Part shown: piece after piece, positions 34,193 to 43,019 of the stretch
How positions within the stretch are numbered: the stretch's first letter is position 1
How the letters are laid out: each line of letters starts with the position of its first letter
Assembly: GCA_047975205.1 (NCBI GenBank)
Contig: JBKEDC010000019.1
Coordinates: forward strand, 1-64,000
Length of the DNA stretch: 64,000 bases
Reading direction: 5' to 3'
Origin: JBKEDC01 sp047975205
Lineage (GTDB): Bacteria; Bacteroidota; Bacteroidia; Bacteroidales; Prolixibacteraceae
Position numbers and translations under genes: made by a program
The notes under the pieces: generated by a model
Seen by the model: only the letters and a program-made list of their open reading frames with translations
What the model was told of the DNA's origin: nothing
Database searches by the model: none

Positions 34193-35856
34193 AATACTTA
34201 ATTATAGGAGGAGTGGCAGGAGGTGCTACCGTTGCTGCCCGTTTACGTCGATTAGATGAAGAAGCCGAGATTATCATCTTTGAAAAAGGAGAACACATTT
34301 CATATGCTAATTGTGGTTTACCCTACTACATTGGCGAGGTCATTGAAAACAGGGCTAATTTATTGCTTCAAACACCTGAAAGTTTTAATGCTCGTTTTCA
34401 TATCGATGTGCGTATTTTTAATGAAGTGATTGGTATTAATGCTAAGCTTAAACAAGTAGAAGTTAGGCATATCACCACAGGGAAGACCTACACTGAATCT
34501 TACGACAAACTCATTTTATCGCCGGGGGCATCACCGGTAATGCCACCTATTCCCGGCATAGACAACCCGAAGATTCTTACCCTACGCAATGTTGCGGATA
34601 CAGACAGGATAAAAGAATGGGTGATTAATAGAAATATCAAAAGTGTTGTGCTTGCAGGTGCCGGATTCATTGGTTTAGAAATGGCAGAGAACTTGCACCG
34701 GCTAGGTATTAAGGTTTCTGTGGTAGAAGCAGCCAAGCAGGTGATGAATGTTCTTGATTATGATATGGCAATTGAATTGCACGAAGAGTTTAAACAACAG
34801 CAAGTAGGCTTATACCTCGGGCATGCCATTGAAAGATTTAGGCAATTAGCATCGGGAAAAATAGAAGTGCAATTGCAAAATGATGTAAAGCTGACCACTG
34901 ATATGGTTATCCTTTCTATAGGCGTAAAGCCCGACAGTACACTGGCAAAAGATGCCGGTGTGAAAACTGATAAACACGGCATGATACAGGTAAATGAACA
35001 TATGCAAACCTCTATTCATGATATCTATGCTTTAGGTGATGCCGTACTCTCCAAGAATAAGCTAACCAACAGCGAACAAGCTTTCTTTCTTGCCGGTTCG
35101 GCAAATAAACAGGCACGCATATTGGCAAACTATTTGGCGAAAGACCCGAAAGCTAAATTCAACGGAGCTATCGGCACAGCCATAGCTAAAGTATTCCGTT
35201 TAACGGCAGCAACAACCGGACTCTCTGAAAAAACTGCAAGTCGTGCCGGTTTGTCTTACCTTACTTCCGTGATTAGAATTGGCTCACACGCCGGCTATTA
35301 CCCCGGAGCCAAACAGATGTTATTAAAACTAGTGTTTAGTCTCGACGGTAAAGTATTAGGGGCTCAAGCTGTTGGTGTAAAAGGTGTGGATAAGCGTATC
35401 GATATGTTGGCTACAGCTATCGGGATGGGGGCAAACATTTACGACCTTCAAGAAATAGAACACGCTTATGCACCTCCTTATTCTTCAGCCAAAGATCCGG
35501 TAAATCAGGTAGCTTTTAATGCAGAAAATATTATGGATAAATTAGTAAAGGTAATTAGCCTTGAGCAAATGGCTAATCGAACAAGTGATGTGTTTGTGCT
35601 CGACGTGAGAACTGCTCAAGAAGTAAAATTAGGAAGCATTGACGGAGCTGTTAATATTCCGGTTGACGAAATTAGAAATCGGATAAACGAAATACCCCAC
35701 AATAAGTGCATTTACATTTACTGTAAAGCCGGAATGCGCGGCTATATAGCAGCTCGAATATTACAACAACATGGCATACCTGAAGTGTATAACTTGCAAG
35801 GCGGATATGATTCCTACAAACTTTATGTAAAGAATCAGGAGAATCATTTATACTAA
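34189..35856 (+). CDS. CoA-disulfide reductase with C-terminal rhodanese domain
   Basis: The 555-residue flavoprotein begins with the FAD loop GGVAGGATVAARLRR. The redox cysteine Cys42 is in SYANCGLPYY, characteristic of single-cysteine CoA-disulfide reductases. An NAD(P)H site (VVLAGAGFIGLEMAENL) and a dimerisation domain with Tyr pair (HAYAPPYSSAKDP) follow. Residues about 460-550 are a rhodanese domain with active Cys in YCKAGMRG. It reduces CoA disulfide or persulfide, so it handles thiol or sulfur stress. Co-translation with the MarR regulator (4-bp overlap) implies joint control. Confidence 0.92.
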   Translation: MKYLIIGGVAGGATVAARLRRLDEEAEIIIFEKGEHISYANCGLPYYIGEVIENRANLLLQTPESFNARFHIDVRIFNEVIGINAKLKQVEVRHITTGKTYTESYDKLILSPGASPVMPPIPGIDNPKILTLRNVADTDRIKEWVINRNIKSVVLAGAGFIGLEMAENLHRLGIKVSVVEAAKQVMNVLDYDMAIELHEEFKQQQVGLYLGHAIERFRQLASGKIEVQLQNDVKLTTDMVILSIGVKPDSTLAKDAGVKTDKHGMIQVNEHMQTSIHDIYALGDAVLSKNKLTNSEQAFFLAGSANKQARILANYLAKDPKAKFNGAIGTAIAKVFRLTAATTGLSEKTASRAGLSYLTSVIRIGSHAGYYPGAKQMLLKLVFSLDGKVLGAQAVGVKGVDKRIDMLATAIGMGANIYDLQEIEHAYAPPYSSAKDPVNQVAFNAENIMDKLVKVISLEQMANRTSDVFVLDVRTAQEVKLGSIDGAVNIPVDEIRNRINEIPHNKCIYIYCKAGMRGYIAARILQQHGIPEVYNLQGGYDSYKLYVKNQENHLY

Positions 35857-35981
35857 CAAGATATAGCGGATAGAACTGCTATCGGGCACTGATTTTGTTT
35901 TTTGGCTAAACTTTACTTTCGCTATTTATTTGTATTTTCGCAGTTCATTTAAATCAGATGTAGAATATAACGATATAATAG

Positions 35982-38597
35982 ATGGAAATTCCTAGCAAAT
36001 ATGACGCACAGCGCGTTGAAAACAAATGGTATAAATATTGGATGGAACAGAAATTTTTCCATTCAGAACCTGATGGTCGCGAACCATACACCGTGGTTAT
36101 TCCTCCACCTAATGTTACCGGAGTGTTGCATATGGGGCATATGCTGAATAATACAATTCAGGATATTTTGGTTCGTCGTGCTCGTTTGTTGGGAAAAAAT
36201 GCGTGTTGGGTGCCCGGCACCGACCATGCTTCCATTGCTACCGAGGCTAAGGTAACAAACCGACTAGCTCAACAAGGCATTTCTAAATTCGACTTAAGCA
36301 GAGATGAGTTTTTAAAGCATGCTTGGGATTGGACAGAAGAACATGGGGGCATTATTTTAGAACAACTAAAAAAATTGGGTGCCAGTTGCGATTGGGATAG
36401 AACTTGCTTCACACTTGATGAGATTAGAAGTAAATCCGTTATTGATACTTTTGTTCAGTTATATGAAAAAGGCTTGATTTACCGTGGTGTACGTATGGTA
36501 AATTGGGATTCTGATGCCCTTACGGCAGTGTCTGACGAAGAGGTTATCCACAAAGAAGTACAATCGAAATTATATTATCTGAAATATCAGATAGCAGGTG
36601 AAGATGACTATGTTATCATTGCCACCACTCGACCGGAAACCATTTTAGGTGATACCGCCGTATGTGTTAACCCAAATGACGAGCGATTTTCACACCTAAA
36701 AGGAAAGAGCGTAATTGTTCCTTTAATCAATCGTGTAATTCCGATTATTCAAGATGAATATGTTGATATGGAATTCGGTACGGGTTGCTTAAAGATTACA
36801 CCGGCCCATGATATTCATGATTATGAAATCGGTATGCGTCATAATTTGGAAAGCATTAATATACTGAATGATAATGGCACACTAAGTGAAGCTGCCCAAT
36901 TATTTGTAGGTAAAGATCGTTTCGTTGTGCGTGAAGAAATTATTCCTCAATTGGAAGAAGCCGGAAATCTGTATAAGATTGAAGACTACACCAATAAAAT
37001 AGGAACATCAGAGCGAACAGGCTCTGTTATCGAACCGAAACTATCGGCTCAATGGTTCCTGAAAATGAGCGATATGGCTAAAGTAGCCTTAGATGCGGTG
37101 ATGGGTGATGAAGTACAATTTCATCCTGCTAAATTCAAGAATGTATATCGCCATTGGATGGAGAATGTGAAAGATTGGTGTATTTCTCGTCAACTTTATT
37201 GGGGGCATCGCATTCCGGTTTACTATTTACCCAATGGCGAATTTGTGGTGGCAAAGACTACCGAAGAAGCTTTGGAAAAAGCTCAAGCTATTGATGCTAC
37301 ACTTACCGCCGAGCAACTTCGCCAAGACGAAGATGTGCTTGATACATGGGCATCATCATGGTTATGGCCTATTTCCGTGTTTGATGGTTTTGAGAGCGAT
37401 AAAGAAATAGACTATTACTACCCTACATCTGATTTGGTAACCGGTCATGATATAATCTTTTTCTGGGTAGCTCGCATGATTATGGCGGGTTATGAATTTA
37501 AAGGTAAGAAACCTTTCAGCAACGTATATTTCACCGGAATGGTGCGCGATAAGCAAGGACGAAAAATGAGTAAACAACTGGGAAACTCACCCGACCCTCT
37601 TGATTTGATTGCCAAATATGGTGCCGACGGTGTGCGTGTGGGTATGTTGCTTTGTTCACCGGCAGGAGGCGACTTACTTTTCGACGAAAGTTTACCTCAA
37701 CAAGGAGCCGGATTTGTTACTAAACTTTGGAACTCATTTCGTTTGGTGAAGGGCTGGGAAATAAGCGATACTATTGCCCAACCCGAGCATGCTAAAGTAG
37801 CATTAGAGTGGTTCCGCCAAAAATTCAGTCAGATTGTAGAACAAACCAATGATCATTTCGATAAGTTCCGCATTTCTGATGCTTTAATGAATGTTTATAC
37901 TACGGTGCGCGATGAATTTTCAGGTTGGCTGCTCGAATTGGTTAAACCTGCTTATCAACAACCCATTGATAAACAAACTTATGATGAATTGCTCATTATC
38001 TTCGATGAGGTATTGCGTTTCATTCATCCGTTTATGCCATTCGTTTCAGAAGAAATTTGGCAATTACTGAAAGAACGACGAGCAGGCGAAAGCATCATGG
38101 TAAGTACTTGGCCGGAGATTAAACCTTACAACGAAGCTTTCTTGCAATCATTTGAAGATGCTAAAGAGATTATATCCGGTGTGCGCAACATCCGAACTAA
38201 AAATAATATTCCAAACAAAGATATGCTGGAGCTAGCTGTTTTGGCAGGTGACAAAGGATATGATGCCAATCTTAACGCTGTTGTTGTTAAAATGGCTAAT
38301 CTTTCCGCCTACAACGTAGTAACTGAGGAACCGTCGGGTGCATCATCATTCTTAGTAAAATCGAGCACCTTCTTCGTGCCTATGGGCGATTTAGTTGATG
38401 TAGAAGCTGAATTGGCTAAGTTGGAAGAGGAATTGAAATATACAAAAGGATTCTTGAAATCAGTGATGGGCAAATTGAGCAATGAAAAATTTGTAGCAGG
38501 AGCTCCTGAGGCTGTCGTAGCCAAAGAACGCGCAAAGCAAGCCGATGCTGAAGCCAAAATTAAAGTACTGGAAGAGCAAATTTCAAAATTGAAATAG
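35982..38597 (+). CDS. valS: valyl-tRNA synthetase
   Basis: The 871-residue class I synthetase has the HIGH-type motif HMGH (GVLHMGHMLNNT), the editing domain (TTRPETILGDTAV), the WxxS region around WCISRQLYWGHRIPVYY, and the KMSKS-type loop KMSKQLGNS. An anticodon domain and a C-terminal coiled-coil arm (about 800-871; LAKLEEELKYTKGFL) complete it. It charges tRNA-Val. It is a single gene; a near-match -7 box (TATTTTCG, 35933-35940) lies 42 bases upstream, and a bidirectional terminator follows. Confidence 0.96.
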   Translation: MEIPSKYDAQRVENKWYKYWMEQKFFHSEPDGREPYTVVIPPPNVTGVLHMGHMLNNTIQDILVRRARLLGKNACWVPGTDHASIATEAKVTNRLAQQGISKFDLSRDEFLKHAWDWTEEHGGIILEQLKKLGASCDWDRTCFTLDEIRSKSVIDTFVQLYEKGLIYRGVRMVNWDSDALTAVSDEEVIHKEVQSKLYYLKYQIAGEDDYVIIATTRPETILGDTAVCVNPNDERFSHLKGKSVIVPLINRVIPIIQDEYVDMEFGTGCLKITPAHDIHDYEIGMRHNLESINILNDNGTLSEAAQLFVGKDRFVVREEIIPQLEEAGNLYKIEDYTNKIGTSERTGSVIEPKLSAQWFLKMSDMAKVALDAVMGDEVQFHPAKFKNVYRHWMENVKDWCISRQLYWGHRIPVYYLPNGEFVVAKTTEEALEKAQAIDATLTAEQLRQDEDVLDTWASSWLWPISVFDGFESDKEIDYYYPTSDLVTGHDIIFFWVARMIMAGYEFKGKKPFSNVYFTGMVRDKQGRKMSKQLGNSPDPLDLIAKYGADGVRVGMLLCSPAGGDLLFDESLPQQGAGFVTKLWNSFRLVKGWEISDTIAQPEHAKVALEWFRQKFSQIVEQTNDHFDKFRISDALMNVYTTVRDEFSGWLLELVKPAYQQPIDKQTYDELLIIFDEVLRFIHPFMPFVSEEIWQLLKERRAGESIMVSTWPEIKPYNEAFLQSFEDAKEIISGVRNIRTKNNIPNKDMLELAVLAGDKGYDANLNAVVVKMANLSAYNVVTEEPSGASSFLVKSSTFFVPMGDLVDVEAELAKLEEELKYTKGFLKSVMGKLSNEKFVAGAPEAVVAKERAKQADAEAKIKVLEEQISKLK

Positions 38598-38614
38598 GCT
38601 TTCTTCAATCAAAT

Positions 38615-38655
38615 AAAACTAGGATATATCTTTGGGTACATCCTAGTTTTTATTT
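38615..38655. terminator. bidirectional terminator between valS and the helicase gene
   Basis: AAAACTAGGAT (38615-38625) pairs with ATCCTAGTTTT (38640-38650), with T-rich sequence on both outer sides. It can serve valS (plus) and the helicase (minus). Confidence 0.88.
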
Positions 38656-38660
38656 CCGAT

Positions 38661-40877
38661 TTATTTTCTCAATTTCATGTGAACAAGCACCATTTTAATT
38701 TCACTATACGAATAGTCACTGCCTAATGCTTCCTTTATGGGAGTGAGTGCCAAGTCACCAATCTCTTTTACCTTTTTCTCAATAACTTTTCTTTTTTTCG
38801 AGCTCATCAACTCCTCAATACTAAGCTCACCGGTAGCAATGCATTTAGTTAAATGAACCTCGATTGTACTTTTAAGTAAAGAGCGCTCTTGAGCTATTTC
38901 ACTAATTGTTTTCCCTTGTTTAAACAAGCCGTAAGAAATTTGGTAGGTTGGTATTTTTACTATTTTCCCTTTCGATTTGCGAATGGACTCTGTTTCTTTA
39001 GGCTTACTTAGCTCCGGTTTTTCTATTGCTGATTTATCTAAAGTATCTCCGGTTATGGTGACTTGGAGCAATGATCTAGCTTTATAGATATATTTCAAGC
39101 TATCTTGGTATAAATTTGCTAAATCTTCAAGCTCTGTAAGGTAAGATTTCACTCCCTTAACTTGCTTAAGTTCATCTATCTTATCAATTACCTGCTGATG
39201 CAAACCTTTAATCAAAGGTTCAAAATAATTAATCGACTTTTCCATGCGTTTATCAAGTATATTCAGGTAATCATCGGCTTTAGCATACAGTATCTTATGA
39301 ATTTGATTCTTAAAAGAATCAGCAACCTTTTTAATTTCTTGTGAATCATCATAAAGTTTTGATGCCCACACCCTATGCTGCTGCTTCTCTGAGCGATTTC
39401 CGTCTTTATTGTAGCTTTCCAGATGCCGCCGCAATTCAATTTCCAAATTACTGAAGTCATAAGCCTGCATACAGTAATTTTGCAGATATAAATCGGAAGT
39501 CATCTTTAATATGGGGAGCAATTCTTCTTTCTTCTTCTTGCGCTGACTAAATTCTTTTAGAGAGTTACTTATGGGTATTCCTTGCTCCGGTATCTTCGAG
39601 GTTAGAATTAATCCGTTTATATCTCGCAAGCGCGATAATGCAACGTAGCTTTGACCGGAAACAAAAGCTTTATTCACATCGATAATGGCCTTATCAAACG
39701 TTAATCCTTGGCTTTTGTGCACTGTAATTGCCCAAGCCAACTTAAGCGGATATTGCTTGAATGTACCTGCTATTTTTTCCTCTATCTCATTATTTTCCTT
39801 GTTGATGGTATATTTTTTATTTTCCCATGTATAAGGATCTACCATAACAGCATCAGAACCGTCATTAAATCCCACAACAATTCCATCTTCGCCAAAAGAT
39901 TCTACATGACCTACTTTTCCATTAAAATAACGCTGATTGCCGGTATAGTCATTTTTAATGAACATAACCTGAGCACCTTCTTTTAACTTCAGATGTGTTT
40001 CGACAGGATAATTATACTCGCTAAATTCACCCGTTACTACAGCATCAAACACTTTCTCCGGCTTTTTCAACTTGGCCAGTGTGATGGTATTTCTCTCATC
40101 AGCAATATAATTATGCGTGGTGAGTAATATTACACCATCATCTGTCTTCTGCTTGTAATCGGGTTGATAAAACTCATTCAACAAATCGATATCTTGATTG
40201 GTGATGGCATTATTTCGTAAATTATTCAGCAAATTAATAAAACGAGTATCCGATTGTCGATAAATCTTTTCAAGCTCGACATACACCAGCGGCGATTCTT
40301 TTAGTACTTGTGCGCTGAAAAAATAAGGGCTATCATAATATTTAGAAAGATACATCCATTCTTCATCCTTCACCACTGGAGGAAGTTGCAGCAAATCACC
40401 AATGAATAGCACTTGTACTCCTCCGAATGGGAATCTTCGTTCTCTTCTAACGCTTTTTAATATCAGATCTATCGCATCGAGTAAATCGGCACGTAACATA
40501 CTCACTTCATCAATAACTAAAAGCTCCATTTGTTGCAGCACTTTACGTTTATTTTTATGCATCTGAAAACCTTTGAATAAAGACGATGGCGTATTAATTG
40601 CCATCGAAGTAGCATGCAACGTGTCAATATCGTTATTGTCGGGGATAAATGTCCCAAAGGGTAATTGAAATAAAGAATGCAAAGTAACCCCTCTGGCATT
40701 AATTGCTGCTATTCCGGTGGGAGCTGCTATCACTATATTTTTATGTGTAGTTTTTGCTATATCTCGCAAAAAAGTTGTTTTTCCGGTTCCGGCCTTTCCT
40801 GTCAAAAAAATATGCTGATTAGTGGAATTAATAAAGCGAGAAAGTATATCGGTTAAGTTTACTGTTTTGCTATCCAT
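38661..40877 (-). CDS. PIF1/RecD-like helicase with C-terminal helix-turn-helix domain
   Basis: I start at the ATG giving MDSKTVNLTD (738 residues). A 29-codon extension to 40964 lacks protein character. Walker A is GKAGTGKTTFL, Walker B is VIDEVSMLRADLLDAI, and later motifs include GDLLQLPPV, ITVHKSQGLTFD and YVALSRLR, as in PIF1/Dda-type SF1 helicases. Residues about 440-640 are charged and helical. The end (ISYGLFKQGKTISEIAQERSLLKSTIEVHL) is a helix-turn-helix of the helicase-associated HTH_40 type. It likely unwinds DNA 5' to 3' in replication or repair. Confidence 0.88.
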   Translation of the reverse strand: MDSKTVNLTDILSRFINSTNQHIFLTGKAGTGKTTFLRDIAKTTHKNIVIAAPTGIAAINARGVTLHSLFQLPFGTFIPDNNDIDTLHATSMAINTPSSLFKGFQMHKNKRKVLQQMELLVIDEVSMLRADLLDAIDLILKSVRRERRFPFGGVQVLFIGDLLQLPPVVKDEEWMYLSKYYDSPYFFSAQVLKESPLVYVELEKIYRQSDTRFINLLNNLRNNAITNQDIDLLNEFYQPDYKQKTDDGVILLTTHNYIADERNTITLAKLKKPEKVFDAVVTGEFSEYNYPVETHLKLKEGAQVMFIKNDYTGNQRYFNGKVGHVESFGEDGIVVGFNDGSDAVMVDPYTWENKKYTINKENNEIEEKIAGTFKQYPLKLAWAITVHKSQGLTFDKAIIDVNKAFVSGQSYVALSRLRDINGLILTSKIPEQGIPISNSLKEFSQRKKKKEELLPILKMTSDLYLQNYCMQAYDFSNLEIELRRHLESYNKDGNRSEKQQHRVWASKLYDDSQEIKKVADSFKNQIHKILYAKADDYLNILDKRMEKSINYFEPLIKGLHQQVIDKIDELKQVKGVKSYLTELEDLANLYQDSLKYIYKARSLLQVTITGDTLDKSAIEKPELSKPKETESIRKSKGKIVKIPTYQISYGLFKQGKTISEIAQERSLLKSTIEVHLTKCIATGELSIEELMSSKKRKVIEKKVKEIGDLALTPIKEALGSDYSYSEIKMVLVHMKLRK

Positions 40878-41022
40878 GGCTCTGCAAGTTGATATTAATA
40901 CACAATAATAATTATTTTTTAGTTGTGAATAAAATAGGCTGTAGTGAAGTTTATAGAGTCTCATACACTATTATTATCCGAAAATGCTACATTTACCGTA
41001 AAATTCAAATAATAAATCAGAA

Positions 41023-42405
41023 ATGACACTAATAAAATCAATATCAGGTATTCGAGGAACAATAGGCGGTAAATCCGGTGATGGGCTTTCTCCTGTTGAT
41101 GTAGTGAAATTTACGGCATCATATGCAAAATGGCTAATAGCATCATCCGGGCAAACAGCTCCCAAAGTAGTGGTTGGTAGAGATGCTCGCATTAGTGGTC
41201 CTATGGTGGAACAGCTAGTTTGTGCTACACTTATGGGTATGGGTGCCAATGTTATTAATATCGGATTGGCCACAACACCCACTACAGAGATAGCCGTGAC
41301 TACCGAAGAAGCCGATGGAGGTATTATTCTTACAGCCAGCCATAATCCCAAGCAATGGAATGCGCTAAAACTTCTAAACGGTAAAGGTGAGTTTTTAAAC
41401 GCAGAAGAGGGAGCACTGATATTAAAATATGCAGAAGAGGAAAGCTTTGAATTTGCCGAGGTGGACTACATCGGCAAGATGAAAAAGAAAAACTACACCG
41501 ACGAACACGTAAGCCAAGTGCTCGATCTAGATCTGGTCGATGCTAAAGCTGTTCGCAAAGCAGGTTTTACGGTTGCTTTCGATGCCGTTAATTCAGTAGG
41601 TGGTATTGCTATCCCGGTTTTATTAGAAGCCCTAGGCGTGAAAAATATTATACCTATCAACGAAGAACCATCCGGTGAGTTTGCTCATGTGCCGGAACCT
41701 CTTCCTGAAAACTTAGTGGAAACCTGCAAGATTGTAAAAGAAGAAAAAATTGATGTTTGTTTTGTTGTTGACCCTGATGTAGATCGTCTTTCAATCATCA
41801 GTGAAGATGGAAGTATGTTCAACGAGGAATATACGTTGGTAGCTGTTGCCGACTATGTGCTGAGCCATACTCCGGGAAATACGGTTTCCAATATGTCATC
41901 ATCGCGTGCTTTGCGTGTTATTACTGAAAAACACGGCGGAAGCTACTCTGCATCTGCAGTAGGTGAAGTAAATGTTGTGAATGAAATGAAGGCTACTCAA
42001 GCCATCATTGGTGGTGAAGGTAACGGAGGAATCATTTACCCGGCAAGTCACTACGGTCGTGATGCCTTGGTTGGAATTGCTTTATTCTTGACTCAATTGG
42101 CTAAATCAGGCTTGGCCTGTTCTGAGTTACGGAAAACTTATCCTGATTATTTCATTTCTAAGAATAAGATTGAGTTAACTCCGGAAATTGATGTAGATAA
42201 CATCTTGATTCAAATGGAGAAAAAATATGCTCATGAACAAGTAACAACTATTGATGGTGTAAAAATAGATTTTGCCAACGAATGGGTTCACCTTCGCAAA
42301 TCGAATACAGAGCCTATCATACGAATTTATGCTGAATCAGGAAGTCTCGACAAAGCTGATGCTTTGGCAAAACAGATTATAGCTGACATAAAATCATTCA
42401 TTTAG
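41023..42405 (+). CDS. glmM: phosphoglucosamine mutase / phosphohexomutase
   Basis: The 460-residue alpha-D-phosphohexomutase has the phosphoserine loop TASHNP (Ser106), the metal loop DPDVDRL, the sugar-binding GGEGNGG and the C-terminal phosphate loop RKSNTEPIIRIY. It moves phosphate between C6 and C1 of a hexose. In Bacteroidota this form is usually assigned as GlmM (glucosamine-6-P to glucosamine-1-P for cell wall precursors). Phosphomannomutase activity is the main alternative, because motifs do not fully separate them. It is followed by a strong terminator. Confidence 0.85.
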   Translation: MTLIKSISGIRGTIGGKSGDGLSPVDVVKFTASYAKWLIASSGQTAPKVVVGRDARISGPMVEQLVCATLMGMGANVINIGLATTPTTEIAVTTEEADGGIILTASHNPKQWNALKLLNGKGEFLNAEEGALILKYAEEESFEFAEVDYIGKMKKKNYTDEHVSQVLDLDLVDAKAVRKAGFTVAFDAVNSVGGIAIPVLLEALGVKNIIPINEEPSGEFAHVPEPLPENLVETCKIVKEEKIDVCFVVDPDVDRLSIISEDGSMFNEEYTLVAVADYVLSHTPGNTVSNMSSSRALRVITEKHGGSYSASAVGEVNVVNEMKATQAIIGGEGNGGIIYPASHYGRDALVGIALFLTQLAKSGLACSELRKTYPDYFISKNKIELTPEIDVDNILIQMEKKYAHEQVTTIDGVKIDFANEWVHLRKSNTEPIIRIYAESGSLDKADALAKQIIADIKSFI

Positions 42406-42419
42406 ATTAAGTACCACAA

Positions 42420-42455
42420 AGCCACTTCTTCCATTCGAAGTGGCTCTTTTATTTT
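42420..42455 (+). terminator. Rho-independent terminator of the glmM-type gene
   Basis: AGCCACTTC (42420-42428) pairs perfectly with GAAGTGGCT (42437-42445), followed by CTTTTATTTT. Confidence 0.9.
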
Positions 42456-42551
42456 AGTTTTAAGCGAATCTCTTTCCATATTGGGGTTAAATTTATGTAA
42501 CCCGTGTATTTAGAGTTTCCGAGTTCATTATTTCGCATTATATTTGCCCAA

Positions 42552-43019
42552 ATGAAAAGGTTCATTTTAAATGCTTTTATACAGATAACCATATTCATGG
42601 TTATTACATTCAACGTATACGCACAAAAAGGTGCTGCAGATTCTCCTTCTATTGTTCAGCGCACACAGGTTCAACAAGATGCCAATGTAGCCAGAATGCT
42701 TGATGCCTACATTAAAGATTGTAAGGCAAATGAAACTGCCGGTTTTGCGGGTTATCGCGTACAGATTTTATCGCTAACCGGAACATCGGCCCGCAATAAA
42801 GTATTGAAAGCTCGTAATGAATTTATGGCCAGTTATTCCGATTTTCCCATATATATGGAGTATAGAAGTCCTAGCTTTAGACTAATGGTAGGTAACTGTC
42901 GTAGCAAAAGTGAGGCTCTATTTATTAAAAATAAAATTAAAAATTCTTATCCGAATGCTTTTGTGGTGTCCGATAAGATTGAATACCCACAATTAGTTAC
43001 CGAAGATACGCAACAGTAA
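42552..43019 (+). CDS. secreted SPOR-domain protein
   Basis: From the ATG at 42552 (MKRFILNAF) the product has 155 residues and a clear signal peptide ending near VYAQ. An upstream frame to 42504 adds 16 residues that spoil the signal. After a polar linker, residues about 75-145 (YRVQILSLTGTSARNKV, FRLMVGNCRSKSEALFIKNKIK) fit a SPOR domain, which binds denuded glycan strands of peptidoglycan, usually at division sites. Its stop overlaps the start of the PurF-type gene (TAATG), so the two are translationally coupled despite having no obvious functional link. Confidence 0.82.
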   Translation: MKRFILNAFIQITIFMVITFNVYAQKGAADSPSIVQRTQVQQDANVARMLDAYIKDCKANETAGFAGYRVQILSLTGTSARNKVLKARNEFMASYSDFPIYMEYRSPSFRLMVGNCRSKSEALFIKNKIKNSYPNAFVVSDKIEYPQLVTEDTQQ